This document shows positions 18,419 through 28,131 of a stretch of 64,000 nt of DNA, piece after piece (the stretch's first letter is position 1; every line of letters starts with the position of its first letter). The stretch covers positions 97,240-161,239 of the forward strand of contig WXFD01000019.1 in the NCBI GenBank assembly GCA_009877105.1. Reading direction: 5' to 3'. A program made the position numbers and the translations under genes. The notes under the pieces were generated by a model, which saw nothing but the letters and a program-made list of their open reading frames with translations, had not been told where the DNA came from and did no database searches. The DNA is from Bacteroidales bacterium. Its GTDB lineage: Bacteria > Bacteroidota > Bacteroidia > Bacteroidales > VadinHA17.

Positions 18419-19360
18419 TCATTTTGAGAAATACAGCCAGATCCCGGGATGCATTGTATAAAGCCTGAATTTATCGCCGTCAGGCACAAGCACTGGGCTT
18501 GAATGATCTCCCTCAACTATCGGATTTCCGGGATATTTTGTCCAGTGATACAGATCTTCTGACATTGCCACATTGGAAGTCCATACGGCAGAATTCCCGG
18601 GTTCTATCCATGAAGGATCGGAGGTGGCATGATAGAACATATAATACCTTCCCCTGAATTTCAGGATCTGGTTTACTGCCACAGCACCCGAATCGTAGTT
18701 TTCCGGTCCTCTTTCAAGCACCGGCTCATCCTGGAAATTGACCCATGTTTTCTGATTGTTGGATACTGCCAGCCAGATGGCATCATCATTCCTTTCGTAG
18801 AATAAATACCAGAGGTTATTTTCATGCCATACAGTGGGAGTACCGTACGGTCCGGGTATTGTATCGCCCTTTGTGGTGAGAATTTTAATATCACCCTGGT
18901 CCTGCCAGTTGATGCCATCTTCAGAAATCAGGATATGTGCAACATCATTTCTGCCTTCGGCATACATGACATAATTATTGTCTTCCCTGAAAACAAACAT
19001 ATCTTCGGTCCATCGCTTGTTGTAAACAGGATTCCCCTCATATCTGGTCCAGTTTATTCCGTCAGGTGACGTTGCATATCCAAGGTATTTTGTCACCGTA
19101 TCAGGCCCGTTGTAACCGGTGTACCACAACTTGTAGGTGCCGTTCTCATTAAGTATGAATCCTCTTTCCCTGATTGTCCTGTCCCAGGTGTCCTGCCCTG
19201 TCCCTGTGAACACAGGATTGTTTTCATACGGCACGAATTCCACCATCTCTTTCGGAAACGGATCTCCCTTCACCGCAGTTTTGTCGCCTCTCTTTCTTTG
19301 TCCGCATGAAGAAGAGATCAGTATAATTAAAACAGCTGCAAGGATCAATCGTGTTTTCAT
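18419..19360 (-). CDS. GH43/GH32-like five-bladed propeller lipoprotein
   Basis: I place the start at the ATG at 19360 because MKTRLILAAVLIILISSSC then gives a clean lipoprotein signal; an ATG 26 codons upstream would bury it. The mature protein (about 295 residues) has repeated propeller motifs (YKLWYTGYNG, LGYATSPDGINWTRY, ILISEDGINWQD, YYMFYHATSD) and two-acid stretches seen in the GH32/43/68/130 superfamily. Substrates in this group include arabinan, xylan, fructan and beta-mannosides; none can be chosen. Last gene of an operon, 46 nt after the 637-residue protein. Confidence 0.75.
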   Translation of the reverse strand: MKTRLILAAVLIILISSSCGQRKRGDKTAVKGDPFPKEMVEFVPYENNPVFTGTGQDTWDRTIRERGFILNENGTYKLWYTGYNGPDTVTKYLGYATSPDGINWTRYEGNPVYNKRWTEDMFVFREDNNYVMYAEGRNDVAHILISEDGINWQDQGDIKILTTKGDTIPGPYGTPTVWHENNLWYLFYERNDDAIWLAVSNNQKTWVNFQDEPVLERGPENYDSGAVAVNQILKFRGRYYMFYHATSDPSWIEPGNSAVWTSNVAMSEDLYHWTKYPGNPIVEGDHSSPVLVPDGDKFRLYTMHPGIWLYFSK

Positions 19361-19406
19361 TTCAACGTGGTTGTTTGATGCTGCAAATATATTTATTTTC
19401 ATTAAC

Positions 19407-21320
19407 TTATTTGAACGGGGTGGCCAGATAACCTTCAATATCCGTCCAGTGAGCCAGCATGATTTTTTGCTTTAGTTTCAGCTGGCGTATCAGTCCGGGT
19501 CCGAGCAGGAAAGTATCCTCCTGTGCAGGGTCGGAAGCATGACAGAGGATGTCCGTACCTCCGCCGCTGAGGAGTTCAATGAGTTCCCCGGCATTATCCA
19601 GTTCATCGCGCATTACGGTGTTAAACGCCTGTAGGTCGGGATCTCCGTCCCAGGTCGGCTCCTTGCCGGGCCTGTGGGGAGGCCGGCTGAGCTTATCAGC
19701 ATTGCGGTCTCTGATGGCCTGGGCCTCGGCAAAATTTCCGGCGCTCCGCATAATGCCTGCATGAAGTCTCAATGCCCTGGCCCATGTTTGTATGAACATG
19801 GATTCAGGGATGTCCTTTCCAATGCCCTCCATTAACCCGGCGGCTCTAACAATCATCGAAACATAGCGTGGAATAACCCCGGAAGGAACACTGTTGTGGC
19901 TTCCGTGAATATCCGTGTAATCCATCCTTGCCTCTTCAGTGGATGGATTGAATACATAGGGGAGGAAGTAGGCTTCCTCTTCCCTGGTCAGCAGCTGGGG
20001 AGCGAAAACCAGCGGTCTGTTGATATGCCTCGTGGAAACACCCCAGTAAATGCCTGTTACATTGCCGACCGCTGAGTTCTTATATTTTTTTGCATCTTCC
20101 AGGAGCATAATTGCATCAAAAAGCTTTTTAGATTCCCTGTCACCGGCCCATTTCCTGCACAGATCCTCAACCTGCAGCATCCTTGCAATTTCCCGTTCAA
20201 CAGCTGGTTGTCCCATATTGTCAGTGATCAGATCAATCACCTTTTCAATGACCGGCATCAGTTCGTATCCCCTGTCATAATACGATTTGAAATTGATAAA
20301 AACGGTTTTGTACCTGTCATCTTTCATCTGATCGATTTTCCTTAACAGATCAACCGGATCAAGAAGCCCTCTGACGGGATAATAACCTGAAATATTGCTT
20401 CCGATGGATATTGAGTTGTCGGAATCCGTTCCGAGTGCATGACAGTTTGCAGGAAGATATTTCAGTATATCAGTCATTTCCTCATCGGAAAACATAGATT
20501 CGGCAAGATATATCGTCAATTCATTTCCGGTCTTTTTTGCTCCCTCGTTGAACAGCTCCATCAGCGAAGCAACTCTCCTGCCCATGGATATTCCCCTGCA
20601 GTGTGAGGGCCCGTTCGGACCGGAATACTGCCAGTCGGACCAGCATATCCCTGACCCCGCATCATTGGTCTTGAAAACAAAGGTTCTGATCTCAGGAACG
20701 TTTTTTAGCAGTTCCTCAATCATACCGGCAACCATTTTCCTGCTTTGTTCAAGGTCCATGCAAAGAGAAAATGCAGGATGGTTACCCCGCCGCGGATGAT
20801 CAACCCTCGGCCCCCTGAGACCGGGATATCTGTCAAAAAAAGCATCTGGCAGAAAGTTTGGTTCATTGCACCAGAACTCGGCATTAATGCCATATTCCCT
20901 CAGTATTCTGGCCCTGGCAAGCAGGTATTCACGGTTTCTTTTGACAAAATCAGCCGGTATGAAGGGTGCAATTGCGGGATCGGGAAAGAATTTGAAAAGA
21001 GTTGCATTGTAACTGGCATACTGGTGCCAGAAATTGTTCCCCTCAGGAACCTCGTGAAATCCGCCGCCGGCAAGTGCGCTGATGTTCACCTGAACTTCCC
21101 CGTACGGCTTCAGGCGTGCAGCCTGGATAACCAGTTTGCGAAACTCTGCAATATCACGTATCGGAGCATTCACTATAAAAACCTTCCCCCTGTCATCAGC
21201 CCGTTTGGCTGCCGGATCAGCCGGAACTGAAGCTTTTGTCACATGAACGGACATTGATATAATTGCCAGTGCAAAAAGGATCAGGATCCTTTCCGGCCGT
21301 TTGTTTTTCAGTTTTTGCAT
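19407..21320 (-). CDS. Secreted protein of unknown family, possible TIM-barrel glycosidase
   Basis: A 637-residue exported protein I do not recognise with certainty. It has a signal-like hydrophobic segment (about 12-30). The first half contains barrel-like segments: GKVFIVNAPIRD, REYGINAEFWCNEPN, RTFVFKTNDAGSG followed by CWSDWQYSGPNGPSHC, and ELTIYLAESMF. Conserved-looking Trp, Asp and Cys residues around CWSDWQY are reminiscent of substrate pockets in GH20/GH67-type barrels, but the match is weak. The second half is helical (ARMLQVEDLCRKWAGD). It sits between an esterase (23 nt) and a GH43-like gene (46 nt), so a glycan-related role is likely by context. Confidence 0.55.
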   Translation of the reverse strand: MQKLKNKRPERILILFALAIISMSVHVTKASVPADPAAKRADDRGKVFIVNAPIRDIAEFRKLVIQAARLKPYGEVQVNISALAGGGFHEVPEGNNFWHQYASYNATLFKFFPDPAIAPFIPADFVKRNREYLLARARILREYGINAEFWCNEPNFLPDAFFDRYPGLRGPRVDHPRRGNHPAFSLCMDLEQSRKMVAGMIEELLKNVPEIRTFVFKTNDAGSGICWSDWQYSGPNGPSHCRGISMGRRVASLMELFNEGAKKTGNELTIYLAESMFSDEEMTDILKYLPANCHALGTDSDNSISIGSNISGYYPVRGLLDPVDLLRKIDQMKDDRYKTVFINFKSYYDRGYELMPVIEKVIDLITDNMGQPAVEREIARMLQVEDLCRKWAGDRESKKLFDAIMLLEDAKKYKNSAVGNVTGIYWGVSTRHINRPLVFAPQLLTREEEAYFLPYVFNPSTEEARMDYTDIHGSHNSVPSGVIPRYVSMIVRAAGLMEGIGKDIPESMFIQTWARALRLHAGIMRSAGNFAEAQAIRDRNADKLSRPPHRPGKEPTWDGDPDLQAFNTVMRDELDNAGELIELLSGGGTDILCHASDPAQEDTFLLGPGLIRQLKLKQKIMLAHWTDIEGYLATPFK

Positions 21321-21343
21321 GTTTCCTGGATTATTGGGTTTGA

Positions 21344-23218
21344 TTATTGTTTTCCGTGCAATTCACCGCCAACGGTTAGTGTGAAGGTACCCCATGTTAC
21401 ATCTCTCCTGATCTTTTGCCAGTCCTTTACTTCATAGCAGGCAAGAAACCTTATTTTATGCCCCGGAGGACAGACGTCAGAAATATGAATAAGTGATGAC
21501 AGGGAATATCCATCACCCCATTTGTCGGGCTGTATCTCATCATATAACCGTTCCCCGTCTATGTATGGGTCATCATAATATAGCCTCAGTCTTTTGCTTC
21601 CGTTTGATATCTCATAAATCATAACGGTTTCTCCCGGTTCAGCGATGTTGTTCCCGTTGCCGCTGCCGAAAACCTCGCTGTCGCCATCGTCGATCCCAAG
21701 ATGCGTAAATTCAGGAACATCAAAAAAGACAGGAACATAAAATTCATCCTTCCACACCCTGTTTTTTCCGTCCCTGATCGCAAGGTTGAATCTTATCATG
21801 AAAGGAGAACCGTCGGAGGGCGGTTTGTTGCGGGCAGTAATTTTAAATCCCTGCGGCAAGGCTTTCAGCTCACATGAAGGAAGAGAGCCCAGTTCAATAA
21901 CCGGATTGGCGATGGAAACTCCCGGAACATCGGTGCTCAGTGTAACTAAGACCTTCTCTGCCTTGCTCCCTCCCCTGTTGAGAAAAGTCAGATTCAGTGA
22001 ATTTTCATCTTTCTGATCGAGAAATGATCCTTTGTCATTTACATTATGTTTGATAAATACAATTTCTGGAGGATCCTTTTTCCTGAAAATTCCGATCTGG
22101 TGATTCTCATTGTCTGTATCAACGGTGATCCTTCCCGATTTGTCGCTAGTAAGTTGACAAATCTTTGCAGAACCGGTTGAATGACTGTAGTCGAGAATTG
22201 TATATACGGTATTGGGTGAATACAACGGAGCTGTTTTCACCCTTATGTTCACTCCCTTTAGCGGCTTGCCGTCAGGCTCCCATGATTTTGTGGAAATTCC
22301 GAATCCGCCCCTGGTAACTCCTTTCATGTCGATGAAACCAGGTTCGTTTAGATTACTTTCCACCTCATAACCCCATATCCTGAAATCCGGGTATATATCT
22401 GAGTGATGCCAGCGCTCAGGTGCCGGTTCAGGATTCCTGAAAGCCTCAGCCACAAACTCAAATGCATCGCTGAACTGTTTGGGAGTGATATCATGGCTCC
22501 CTTCATACCTGAAAAGTCTGAAATCAAGATCTTTCTCGTTCAGTGCACCATTAATAACTTCATTGTTAAGATAATACAGTTCGCATTCCGTGCTTGTCGC
22601 AAATCCTGTCTTTATGCCGATGAGGTTTTTAAACATGTTCCTGACCTGATACAGAGTGTGGCGCGCCGGGGTTCCGATGAAAAATTCGGGTGACCCTTTT
22701 GAGCTGAAAGCAGCGCAGATGAGATCAGGATACTGACCCGCAAGGAAGAATGACATTATTCCGCCCATACTGTGCCCGATAACACCCCTGGCTGATCTGT
22801 CAGGAATGGTACGGTAGGTTTTGTCGATATAATCAACCAGTTCAGGAAAATAATCCCTGAACTGTATATTGTATTTGATGTTTGAGTGGTTGCCTATATT
22901 GTATGGCCTCAGATCTGACTCCTCAGACCTGCCGTTCCAGGCAACCAGTATAACACCGTTGGCATTGACAAGCCCGCTTATTCCCGGAATGTCGAGTTTG
23001 TGATCACCGGTGTTGCCATGAAAATAATAGATAACCGGGTAATGCCTGTCAAGCTTGTGGTAATCTGCAGGCAGGAAGATCCTGTATGGTTTTGCCCTGT
23101 TGAAAACCTTGCTGAAATGCATCATGTCTTCCTGGGCATACAACACCTGTGATGATGCAGCATACAGTACCGCTGCCGTCAGGAGAGTCATTTGAAAGTT
23201 CTGGAAAAAGCTTCTCAT
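21344..23218 (-). CDS. Secreted esterase (alpha/beta hydrolase) with C-terminal beta-sandwich modules
   Basis: A 624-residue exported esterase of the EsteraseD/feruloyl-esterase-like type. The signal peptide ends VLYAQ. The hydrolase domain (about 35-265) has the oxyanion region YYFHGNTGDHK and the nucleophile elbow GHSMGG (S150); a C-terminal histidine is likely in YEGSHDITP. Residues about 280-620 form repetitive beta-rich modules of the kind that follow such catalytic domains. It has a longer paralogue at 60320-62551 with the same layout. First gene of a three-gene operon. A TAAATTTG -7-like element lies about 32 nt upstream of the start. Confidence 0.82.
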   Translation of the reverse strand: MRSFFQNFQMTLLTAAVLYAASSQVLYAQEDMMHFSKVFNRAKPYRIFLPADYHKLDRHYPVIYYFHGNTGDHKLDIPGISGLVNANGVILVAWNGRSEESDLRPYNIGNHSNIKYNIQFRDYFPELVDYIDKTYRTIPDRSARGVIGHSMGGIMSFFLAGQYPDLICAAFSSKGSPEFFIGTPARHTLYQVRNMFKNLIGIKTGFATSTECELYYLNNEVINGALNEKDLDFRLFRYEGSHDITPKQFSDAFEFVAEAFRNPEPAPERWHHSDIYPDFRIWGYEVESNLNEPGFIDMKGVTRGGFGISTKSWEPDGKPLKGVNIRVKTAPLYSPNTVYTILDYSHSTGSAKICQLTSDKSGRITVDTDNENHQIGIFRKKDPPEIVFIKHNVNDKGSFLDQKDENSLNLTFLNRGGSKAEKVLVTLSTDVPGVSIANPVIELGSLPSCELKALPQGFKITARNKPPSDGSPFMIRFNLAIRDGKNRVWKDEFYVPVFFDVPEFTHLGIDDGDSEVFGSGNGNNIAEPGETVMIYEISNGSKRLRLYYDDPYIDGERLYDEIQPDKWGDGYSLSSLIHISDVCPPGHKIRFLACYEVKDWQKIRRDVTWGTFTLTVGGELHGKQ

Positions 23219-23653
23219 TTAATTTGCAAGGAAAATAGTTGACAGGATGACAAATTTAATGATTATTTCAAAACCTTATTAATGCGAAATGATTATTTTT
23301 GTTTGATAATATACATCTTATAAAAGCTTTCATTTAATATGCTCCTACAAAGTGTTGAATGATTTTAAGTTTGAACCGGCAGATTGGCCCAGGTATGTCT
23401 GTCCCCGTGCAGTTCTTTGTTTGAATACGGAAAATAAATGATGAAGGCAAGAAGGACTTAATCATGTCAGGATGGTTTCAGCGGGGTCAGCCTGGGATAT
23501 GCAGAACAAGGTCATTATCGGGTCAGCGGATAATATAAAGCAGACAGATATGAACCCCACATGATACAGAATCAAAAACAAGCATGAAAATATAATTCAT
23601 GCGGGTTCCATGTGAATCATTTAATATTTAGTAGTATATAAATTTAATATCAT
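23219..23653. other. Intergenic region, 435 bp, divergent genes
   Basis: Between the esterase operon and the beta-helix gene. It holds the -7-like element above and a plus-strand TATTTTTG (23294-23301), about 350 nt from the beta-helix start. The remainder is AT-rich with no gene-like frame or strong hairpin. Confidence 0.4.
23251..23258 (-). promoter_or_regulatory. -7-like element for the esterase operon
   Basis: On the minus strand the sequence reads TAAATTTG, matching TAnnTTTG, about 32 nt from the start codon. No convincing -33 TTTG at 19-21 bp. Confidence 0.35.
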
Positions 23654-25855
23654 ATGAAAAAGGTGCATTTAATGCTTGTCGGGTTATTGTTATGCCCGCA
23701 GCTTCTTCCGCAGTATTCCCCCGTTGCACACCGGTATCTCACGCCCGGTGAGATTCCCGTCAGTTCTCCGGGGAGCTATGCCGGAGACGGCAGGAGATTC
23801 GTACTTGTGAATGATATCAGTGCAGAAGGAAGCGCATTGTTCCTTGGAAATAATGTTACCCTCGACCTGAACGGATATACTCTCAGATATGCTGCCGGCG
23901 GCTATGAACATATTCCGAATTCGGGGTTTGAAGAAGGATCGTCCGGCTGGGATCTTTCAAAGGCACCCGGGGCTGAGATCCGTAACACTGAAGAGGTTCA
24001 TGTTTTCATGGGCAGTAAGCTTATGAGCCTGCAGCCCGGTGATGAAATCGTGTCGCAATATGTGAATCTGCCGGTTGCCGGCAGATCGTATTTTGCAATG
24101 TGCGGGATTACTGGCAGGTATTATCATGATATGAAGAAATACCCGGATGATGAAATGAAAGTGAGCATTTTTGTTGAGGATGCGCAGGGCCGGAACGTGG
24201 TATGCTCCACAAAATACGGCGACGGCACGAGGATCAGCTGCCCGGTTGAGAAGAAATCTCCCCGTCTGGGAGGCGGATTTGTATTTGCTCATCTGCATGG
24301 ATTGCCTGCAGGAAAATACAGGGTCAGGATTAAGGCAGACACCGACTGCCTGGTTGACGAGATTGATATTCGTCCGGCAATGGATGCGGGTATAAGCATT
24401 ATCGGAAATACGACTCCACTGGCTCATTACGATCATATTATCGCGGAATCATATCCTCCGGTCACACCTGCCTTCTATGATTTTACCGGCGACTTTGAGC
24501 GGAACCTGCCCTTGCCATCCCTGCCGCATATCAGCGGTTCAGGGGTTATCACGATTAAAAACGGGATAATTGAAGCAGGTACCCCGGGAATCCAGTCGTG
24601 GGGTATCCAGTCATCCGCACCCGACGTAATGGTTGTCCTCGAAAACGTCAAAATTGTGACTGCGGGTATCAGCTGCGGAAGCGCCGACATATTGCAGACA
24701 AAGATAAAAAACTGCAGGTTTGAGGCGGATGTTCCCTTTCTCATTCAGCGGCATGTTAACCATTGTTCGGTTCTGATCCGGGGCACAAACCCATCGGAAG
24801 TGTCCAATTCGGAGTTCTTCGGAGGCCAGGGATGCCTGTCGGTAACAGGAAAATACTCTGTTGTGCATGATAATCTTTTTGTAAACGACCAGTGGGTTAC
24901 AAATCATTACAGCATCATGGGTACGGGCGACAGCTCTAAGATCTTCAATAACAGGTTCGAGCCAAAACAGGGTTCGGGTATTTATGTATCGAGATATACT
25001 GAAGTTTTCAACAATCTTTTCAAAATTGAGACATCGAAACCGACATGCGAATACGGAAGGGAAGAATACAGTACCGCTGCAATCAGGCTTGGTGATTACA
25101 ATGCCGCACCAGGTTCCCGGAATGCATCTGCCGGCAACAGGATACATGATAACCGGATCTTCATAACGGCAAGGGATTTTGGGCCGGCAGAATATATTCC
25201 CATGTGCTGGGGAATATATTACAGTGCAAGCGGCGGGGAGAATTACGTGTATGACAATGAATTCGCCGTTGAAAAGACGGATCCTTCCTCCAGGGTAATT
25301 ACAGCGGCCCTGTATATCTGCGGCGGGCCCAGATACTATGGAGGACAGTTTTACGGCAATGTCATAAGAACCAATGTGCCTGCAGCCTGGATAGCTTCAA
25401 TGTACGGAGGCGCCGCCAATTCAGATATTTATTGCAACACGGTGATCGCAACCGGCAATGATCCCTTTAAAACATTCCGCATGGGAAGCTCAGGCTGTGA
25501 TGATTGTGTGGCAAAGCTTATAAAATTCAGGTCAAATTTTGTCAGAGGGCAGGAGTTCGGTATTGATGCCACCGACCAGGATCATTCATTTACCGTGTAC
25601 TGGACCCTGAATGCTGTTCTGATGGATAAACCGGGCAGACCTGGGAAAAACCGGGATGTGACTATATTTGACAATACCGGGAAAATTGCCGTGCAGGGCA
25701 AAACAAACAATCAGGGAAAATTCAGTGCTGAACTTCCGGAATATCAGGCGAACGGAAAGGACAGGATTTTTTTCACACCCTACACCATTGTATCAGGAAG
25801 CAGCTCAATCACGACTGACCTGAACAGGAATACGGATGTAATTCTTACGTACTGA
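23654..25855 (+). CDS. Secreted right-handed beta-helix protein
   Basis: A 733-residue exported protein. After a signal peptide (MKKVHLMLVGLLLCPQ), residues about 30-270 include a strand-rich module (VTLDLNGYTLRYA; CBM-like segment to about 260). Residues about 300-640 have short repeats of the parallel beta-helix type (HDNLFVNDQW, SKIFNNRFEP, TEVFNNLFKI, NRIHDNRIFIT, NYVYDNEFAV), with stacked Asn and Phe positions. The C-terminus (about 650-733) is an Ig/CarboxypepD-like module (GKIAVQGKTNNQGKFSAEL). Beta-helices occur in polysaccharide lyases, GH28 and mannuronan epimerases; no catalytic set was identified, so the enzyme type is open. Confidence 0.75.
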   Translation: MKKVHLMLVGLLLCPQLLPQYSPVAHRYLTPGEIPVSSPGSYAGDGRRFVLVNDISAEGSALFLGNNVTLDLNGYTLRYAAGGYEHIPNSGFEEGSSGWDLSKAPGAEIRNTEEVHVFMGSKLMSLQPGDEIVSQYVNLPVAGRSYFAMCGITGRYYHDMKKYPDDEMKVSIFVEDAQGRNVVCSTKYGDGTRISCPVEKKSPRLGGGFVFAHLHGLPAGKYRVRIKADTDCLVDEIDIRPAMDAGISIIGNTTPLAHYDHIIAESYPPVTPAFYDFTGDFERNLPLPSLPHISGSGVITIKNGIIEAGTPGIQSWGIQSSAPDVMVVLENVKIVTAGISCGSADILQTKIKNCRFEADVPFLIQRHVNHCSVLIRGTNPSEVSNSEFFGGQGCLSVTGKYSVVHDNLFVNDQWVTNHYSIMGTGDSSKIFNNRFEPKQGSGIYVSRYTEVFNNLFKIETSKPTCEYGREEYSTAAIRLGDYNAAPGSRNASAGNRIHDNRIFITARDFGPAEYIPMCWGIYYSASGGENYVYDNEFAVEKTDPSSRVITAALYICGGPRYYGGQFYGNVIRTNVPAAWIASMYGGAANSDIYCNTVIATGNDPFKTFRMGSSGCDDCVAKLIKFRSNFVRGQEFGIDATDQDHSFTVYWTLNAVLMDKPGRPGKNRDVTIFDNTGKIAVQGKTNNQGKFSAELPEYQANGKDRIFFTPYTIVSGSSSITTDLNRNTDVILTY

Positions 25856-25950
25856 GTATCGTGATCCGGTTCCGGCAACCATGACTGCTGCAGCCTGTGT
25901 TTGACAAACCTAATGAATTGACTGGCCTGAAAGATAAAAACAGATATTGG

Positions 25951-26016
25951 ATTAATTAATATATATCAATCAAGTAGTTGATATATATTAATTATTACAC
26001 TAATATATGTCAATAT
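25951..26016. repeat. 17-bp inverted repeat plus extra half-site (candidate operator)
   Basis: The left arm (25953-25969) ends ATATATCAA; an 8-nt spacer follows; the right arm (25978-25994) begins TTGATATAT and is its exact complement over 17 bp. A further half-site TAATATATGTCAAT lies at 26001-26014. The same core, ATATATATCAATSA, occurs in the direct repeats at 155-196, suggesting a shared regulator for the two loci. As RNA it would also form a strong hairpin. Confidence 0.55.
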
Positions 26017-26144
26017 GATCTTGCTGTCCATTATCACAGCCCTGCTTTTTTCATTTAAAGTGAAAATGTTTGGAATACAGGAAAATGCCTTTAATATCTT
26101 CCTTTATCCTGCGGCTCCTGCCCCGATCATTCCCATGGCGCTAT

Positions 26145-26159
26145 CCGGCTCACAGCCGG
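26145..26159. repeat. Short GC hairpin
   Basis: CCGGCT and AGCCGG around a CAC loop, about 290 nt after the beta-helix stop. No T-run follows on either strand; role unknown. Confidence 0.3.
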
Positions 26160-26387
26160 GCATAACATAAAAGTTCCTGCCACTCTTTCCGGATATCACA
26201 AAAAAATCAGAATTGTTTTTATACTGACTTTCTTTTTGTAACTTGTCGTGATATGCTGATCCTTAATCTTCAGCACAGTATGAATATTCATGTTACAGCA
26301 GTGAAGAACATCATGAAAGTGACACATGATCATGAAGGATTCACATCAGTTATCAGGTATTTATTATTTTAGTCAGATTATTTCCTT

Positions 26388-27314
26388 TTGAAAGACACTT
26401 CCGGCATATTGATGGTATTTTTCTGTTTTCTGATTTCATGCGGCACTTCGGCAGAAAGAAAGGAAGGCTTTGAGTTCAGGCAGAATGAACAGGGGCTTGA
26501 TCTTTACGAATCAGGGGATCCGGTGTTCCATTATCAGAGGGAACCCGGGGTTATCGGCAACCAGTACATCTGCAACAATTACCTGCACCCGCTCTATTCT
26601 CTCGACGGGGATACCCTCACGGAAGAAGCTCCGGAGGACCATCCTTATCACAGGGGCATCTACTGGGCGTGGCACCAGATTTATATAAATGATCAGAGTA
26701 TTGCCGACGGATGGATAATGGAGAATATTTCGCAGGAGGTAATCCGGCTGACAACCTGGACAGATGAATCTACTGCTGTACTGGAAGCCGATGTGTTGTG
26801 GAAATCACCCTTATGGCACGACCGCTCCCCGTTTGTCAGGGAGCATACCGTCATCACAACTCACAGGAAAGAGGAGTTATTGAGGATAATTGATTTTGAG
26901 ATTGGATTAAGGGCACTTACCAATGGAGTGAGCATCGGCGGGTCTGACGACGAAAAGGGCTACGGAGGATTTTGTGCCAGGATAAAGCTTCCTGATGATG
27001 TGGCATTTGTTTCCGGTAAAGGAACAGTAATGCCTCAGAATCTTCAGATCGATGCAGGGGCCTGGATTGATATATCGGGATCATTGGGCAGCCCCGGCCG
27101 CAAAAGCGGACTTGCCATCATATGCGATCCGCAGACCCCGAATTATCCTGCACCATGGATCCTCAGGCAGAAGGGCAGCATGCAGAATATTGTGTATCCG
27201 GGACGACAGCGGGTAACTTTGCCCGTCGACAGTGATCTCGTATTAAAGTACAGGATCATAGTACATTCCGGACAAACTGATTATCTGACTGATAAAAAAG
27301 TGATGATTGATTGA
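26388..27314 (+). CDS. DUF6807 (PmoA-like) family lipoprotein
   Basis: A 308-residue lipoprotein. The start is taken as the TTG at 26388, which supplies a charged Lys before the hydrophobic run and the lipobox FLISC (C about 18); an ATG eight codons later is the alternative. The DPxHRG-like signature EDHPYHRGIYWAWHQ (about 83-97) is characteristic of DUF6807 proteins, once annotated 'methane oxygenase PmoA' but found widely in Bacteroidota and Planctomycetes glycan loci. The family has no settled activity. First gene of an operon with a secreted unknown protein (97 nt) and a GH106-like enzyme. Confidence 0.8.
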   Translation: MKDTSGILMVFFCFLISCGTSAERKEGFEFRQNEQGLDLYESGDPVFHYQREPGVIGNQYICNNYLHPLYSLDGDTLTEEAPEDHPYHRGIYWAWHQIYINDQSIADGWIMENISQEVIRLTTWTDESTAVLEADVLWKSPLWHDRSPFVREHTVITTHRKEELLRIIDFEIGLRALTNGVSIGGSDDEKGYGGFCARIKLPDDVAFVSGKGTVMPQNLQIDAGAWIDISGSLGSPGRKSGLAIICDPQTPNYPAPWILRQKGSMQNIVYPGRQRVTLPVDSDLVLKYRIIVHSGQTDYLTDKKVMID

Positions 27315-27410
27315 TGACTCATAGTTTACGGATTACTGACAAAATGGCTTCATGTTGTTCCTGCCGTATTGCCGAATAACCAGGCAAAAATCGGACTAAA
27401 ATTACCTTCA

Positions 27411-28124
27411 ATGAAAACAAGGATCTTCATACTGACCAGCATTATGATATCTGCTGCCTTCATGGGCTACAGCCAGGATAACCTGTATTTCAACAGATCG
27501 CTCCAGGATTTCGCTTCCAAAATGCAGATATCAAGCGGTACGCCGGGGTATCGTGCAGGCGACCGGGACGATTCCGCCGTGGAAGGTTCAGAATACTTTA
27601 ACGGGAATTTTGCCAACGGAGAAATATATACTATTGAAAAAAAAGTGTTTACAGATATTCCAATGAGGTATAATGCATACCATGGACAGATTGAGATCAT
27701 GATGCCCGATCAGACCATCCGGATCCTCGGAAACATAGATAACATTGAGAGAATCGTATTTGATTCATCCACTTATGTTTACAGGTCTTTCGCTATAGGA
27801 GGGAAAATGATCGCTGGTTTTCTTGTCCAGATCTGCAAAGGCAAAAATCAGCTTCTCAGAAGAGATTATAAAGTCTTCATGGCAGGAAAACCATCGGACG
27901 GGATCGTAAATGAGATCCCCCCAAAAATAGTTGACAGGCCCGCGGAGTATTATATCGATACGGGTACCGGAATGCCAAAATATTTCAGGTCTTCCCGTGA
28001 ACTGTCTGATATCCTGGGCAGGAACAGCCAGGAAATAAACTCCTTTGTCAAAAAGGAAAAGATCAATTTCAAAAAAGAAAAAGATCTGGTAAAACTGTTT
28101 TTATATATTGATTCCCTAAATTAA
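27411..28124 (+). CDS. Secreted protein of unknown function
   Basis: A 237-residue exported protein; I use the ATG at 27411 because MKTRIFILTSIMISAAFMGYSQ is a standard signal peptide and the upstream TTG would mask it. The mature part is strand-rich up to about residue 150 (MRYNAYHGQIEIM, YVYRSFAIGGKM) and ends in a Lys-rich helical tail. I do not recognise a family; similar small secreted proteins are common in Bacteroidota. It lies 7 nt upstream of the GH106-like gene, so co-translation is likely. Confidence 0.75.
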   Translation: MKTRIFILTSIMISAAFMGYSQDNLYFNRSLQDFASKMQISSGTPGYRAGDRDDSAVEGSEYFNGNFANGEIYTIEKKVFTDIPMRYNAYHGQIEIMMPDQTIRILGNIDNIERIVFDSSTYVYRSFAIGGKMIAGFLVQICKGKNQLLRRDYKVFMAGKPSDGIVNEIPPKIVDRPAEYYIDTGTGMPKYFRSSRELSDILGRNSQEINSFVKKEKINFKKEKDLVKLFLYIDSLN

Positions 28125-28131
28125 CCCGTAA

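Larger units (their letters stand above)
25856..26387. other. Intergenic region, 532 bp
   Basis: No gene found. It carries a long AT-rich inverted repeat (25951-25996) with related half-sites to 26016, a GC hairpin CCGGCT-CAC-AGCCGG (26145-26159), and a 12-bp palindrome ATGAATATTCAT (26280-26291). This is the upstream region of the GH106 operon. Confidence 0.5.
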
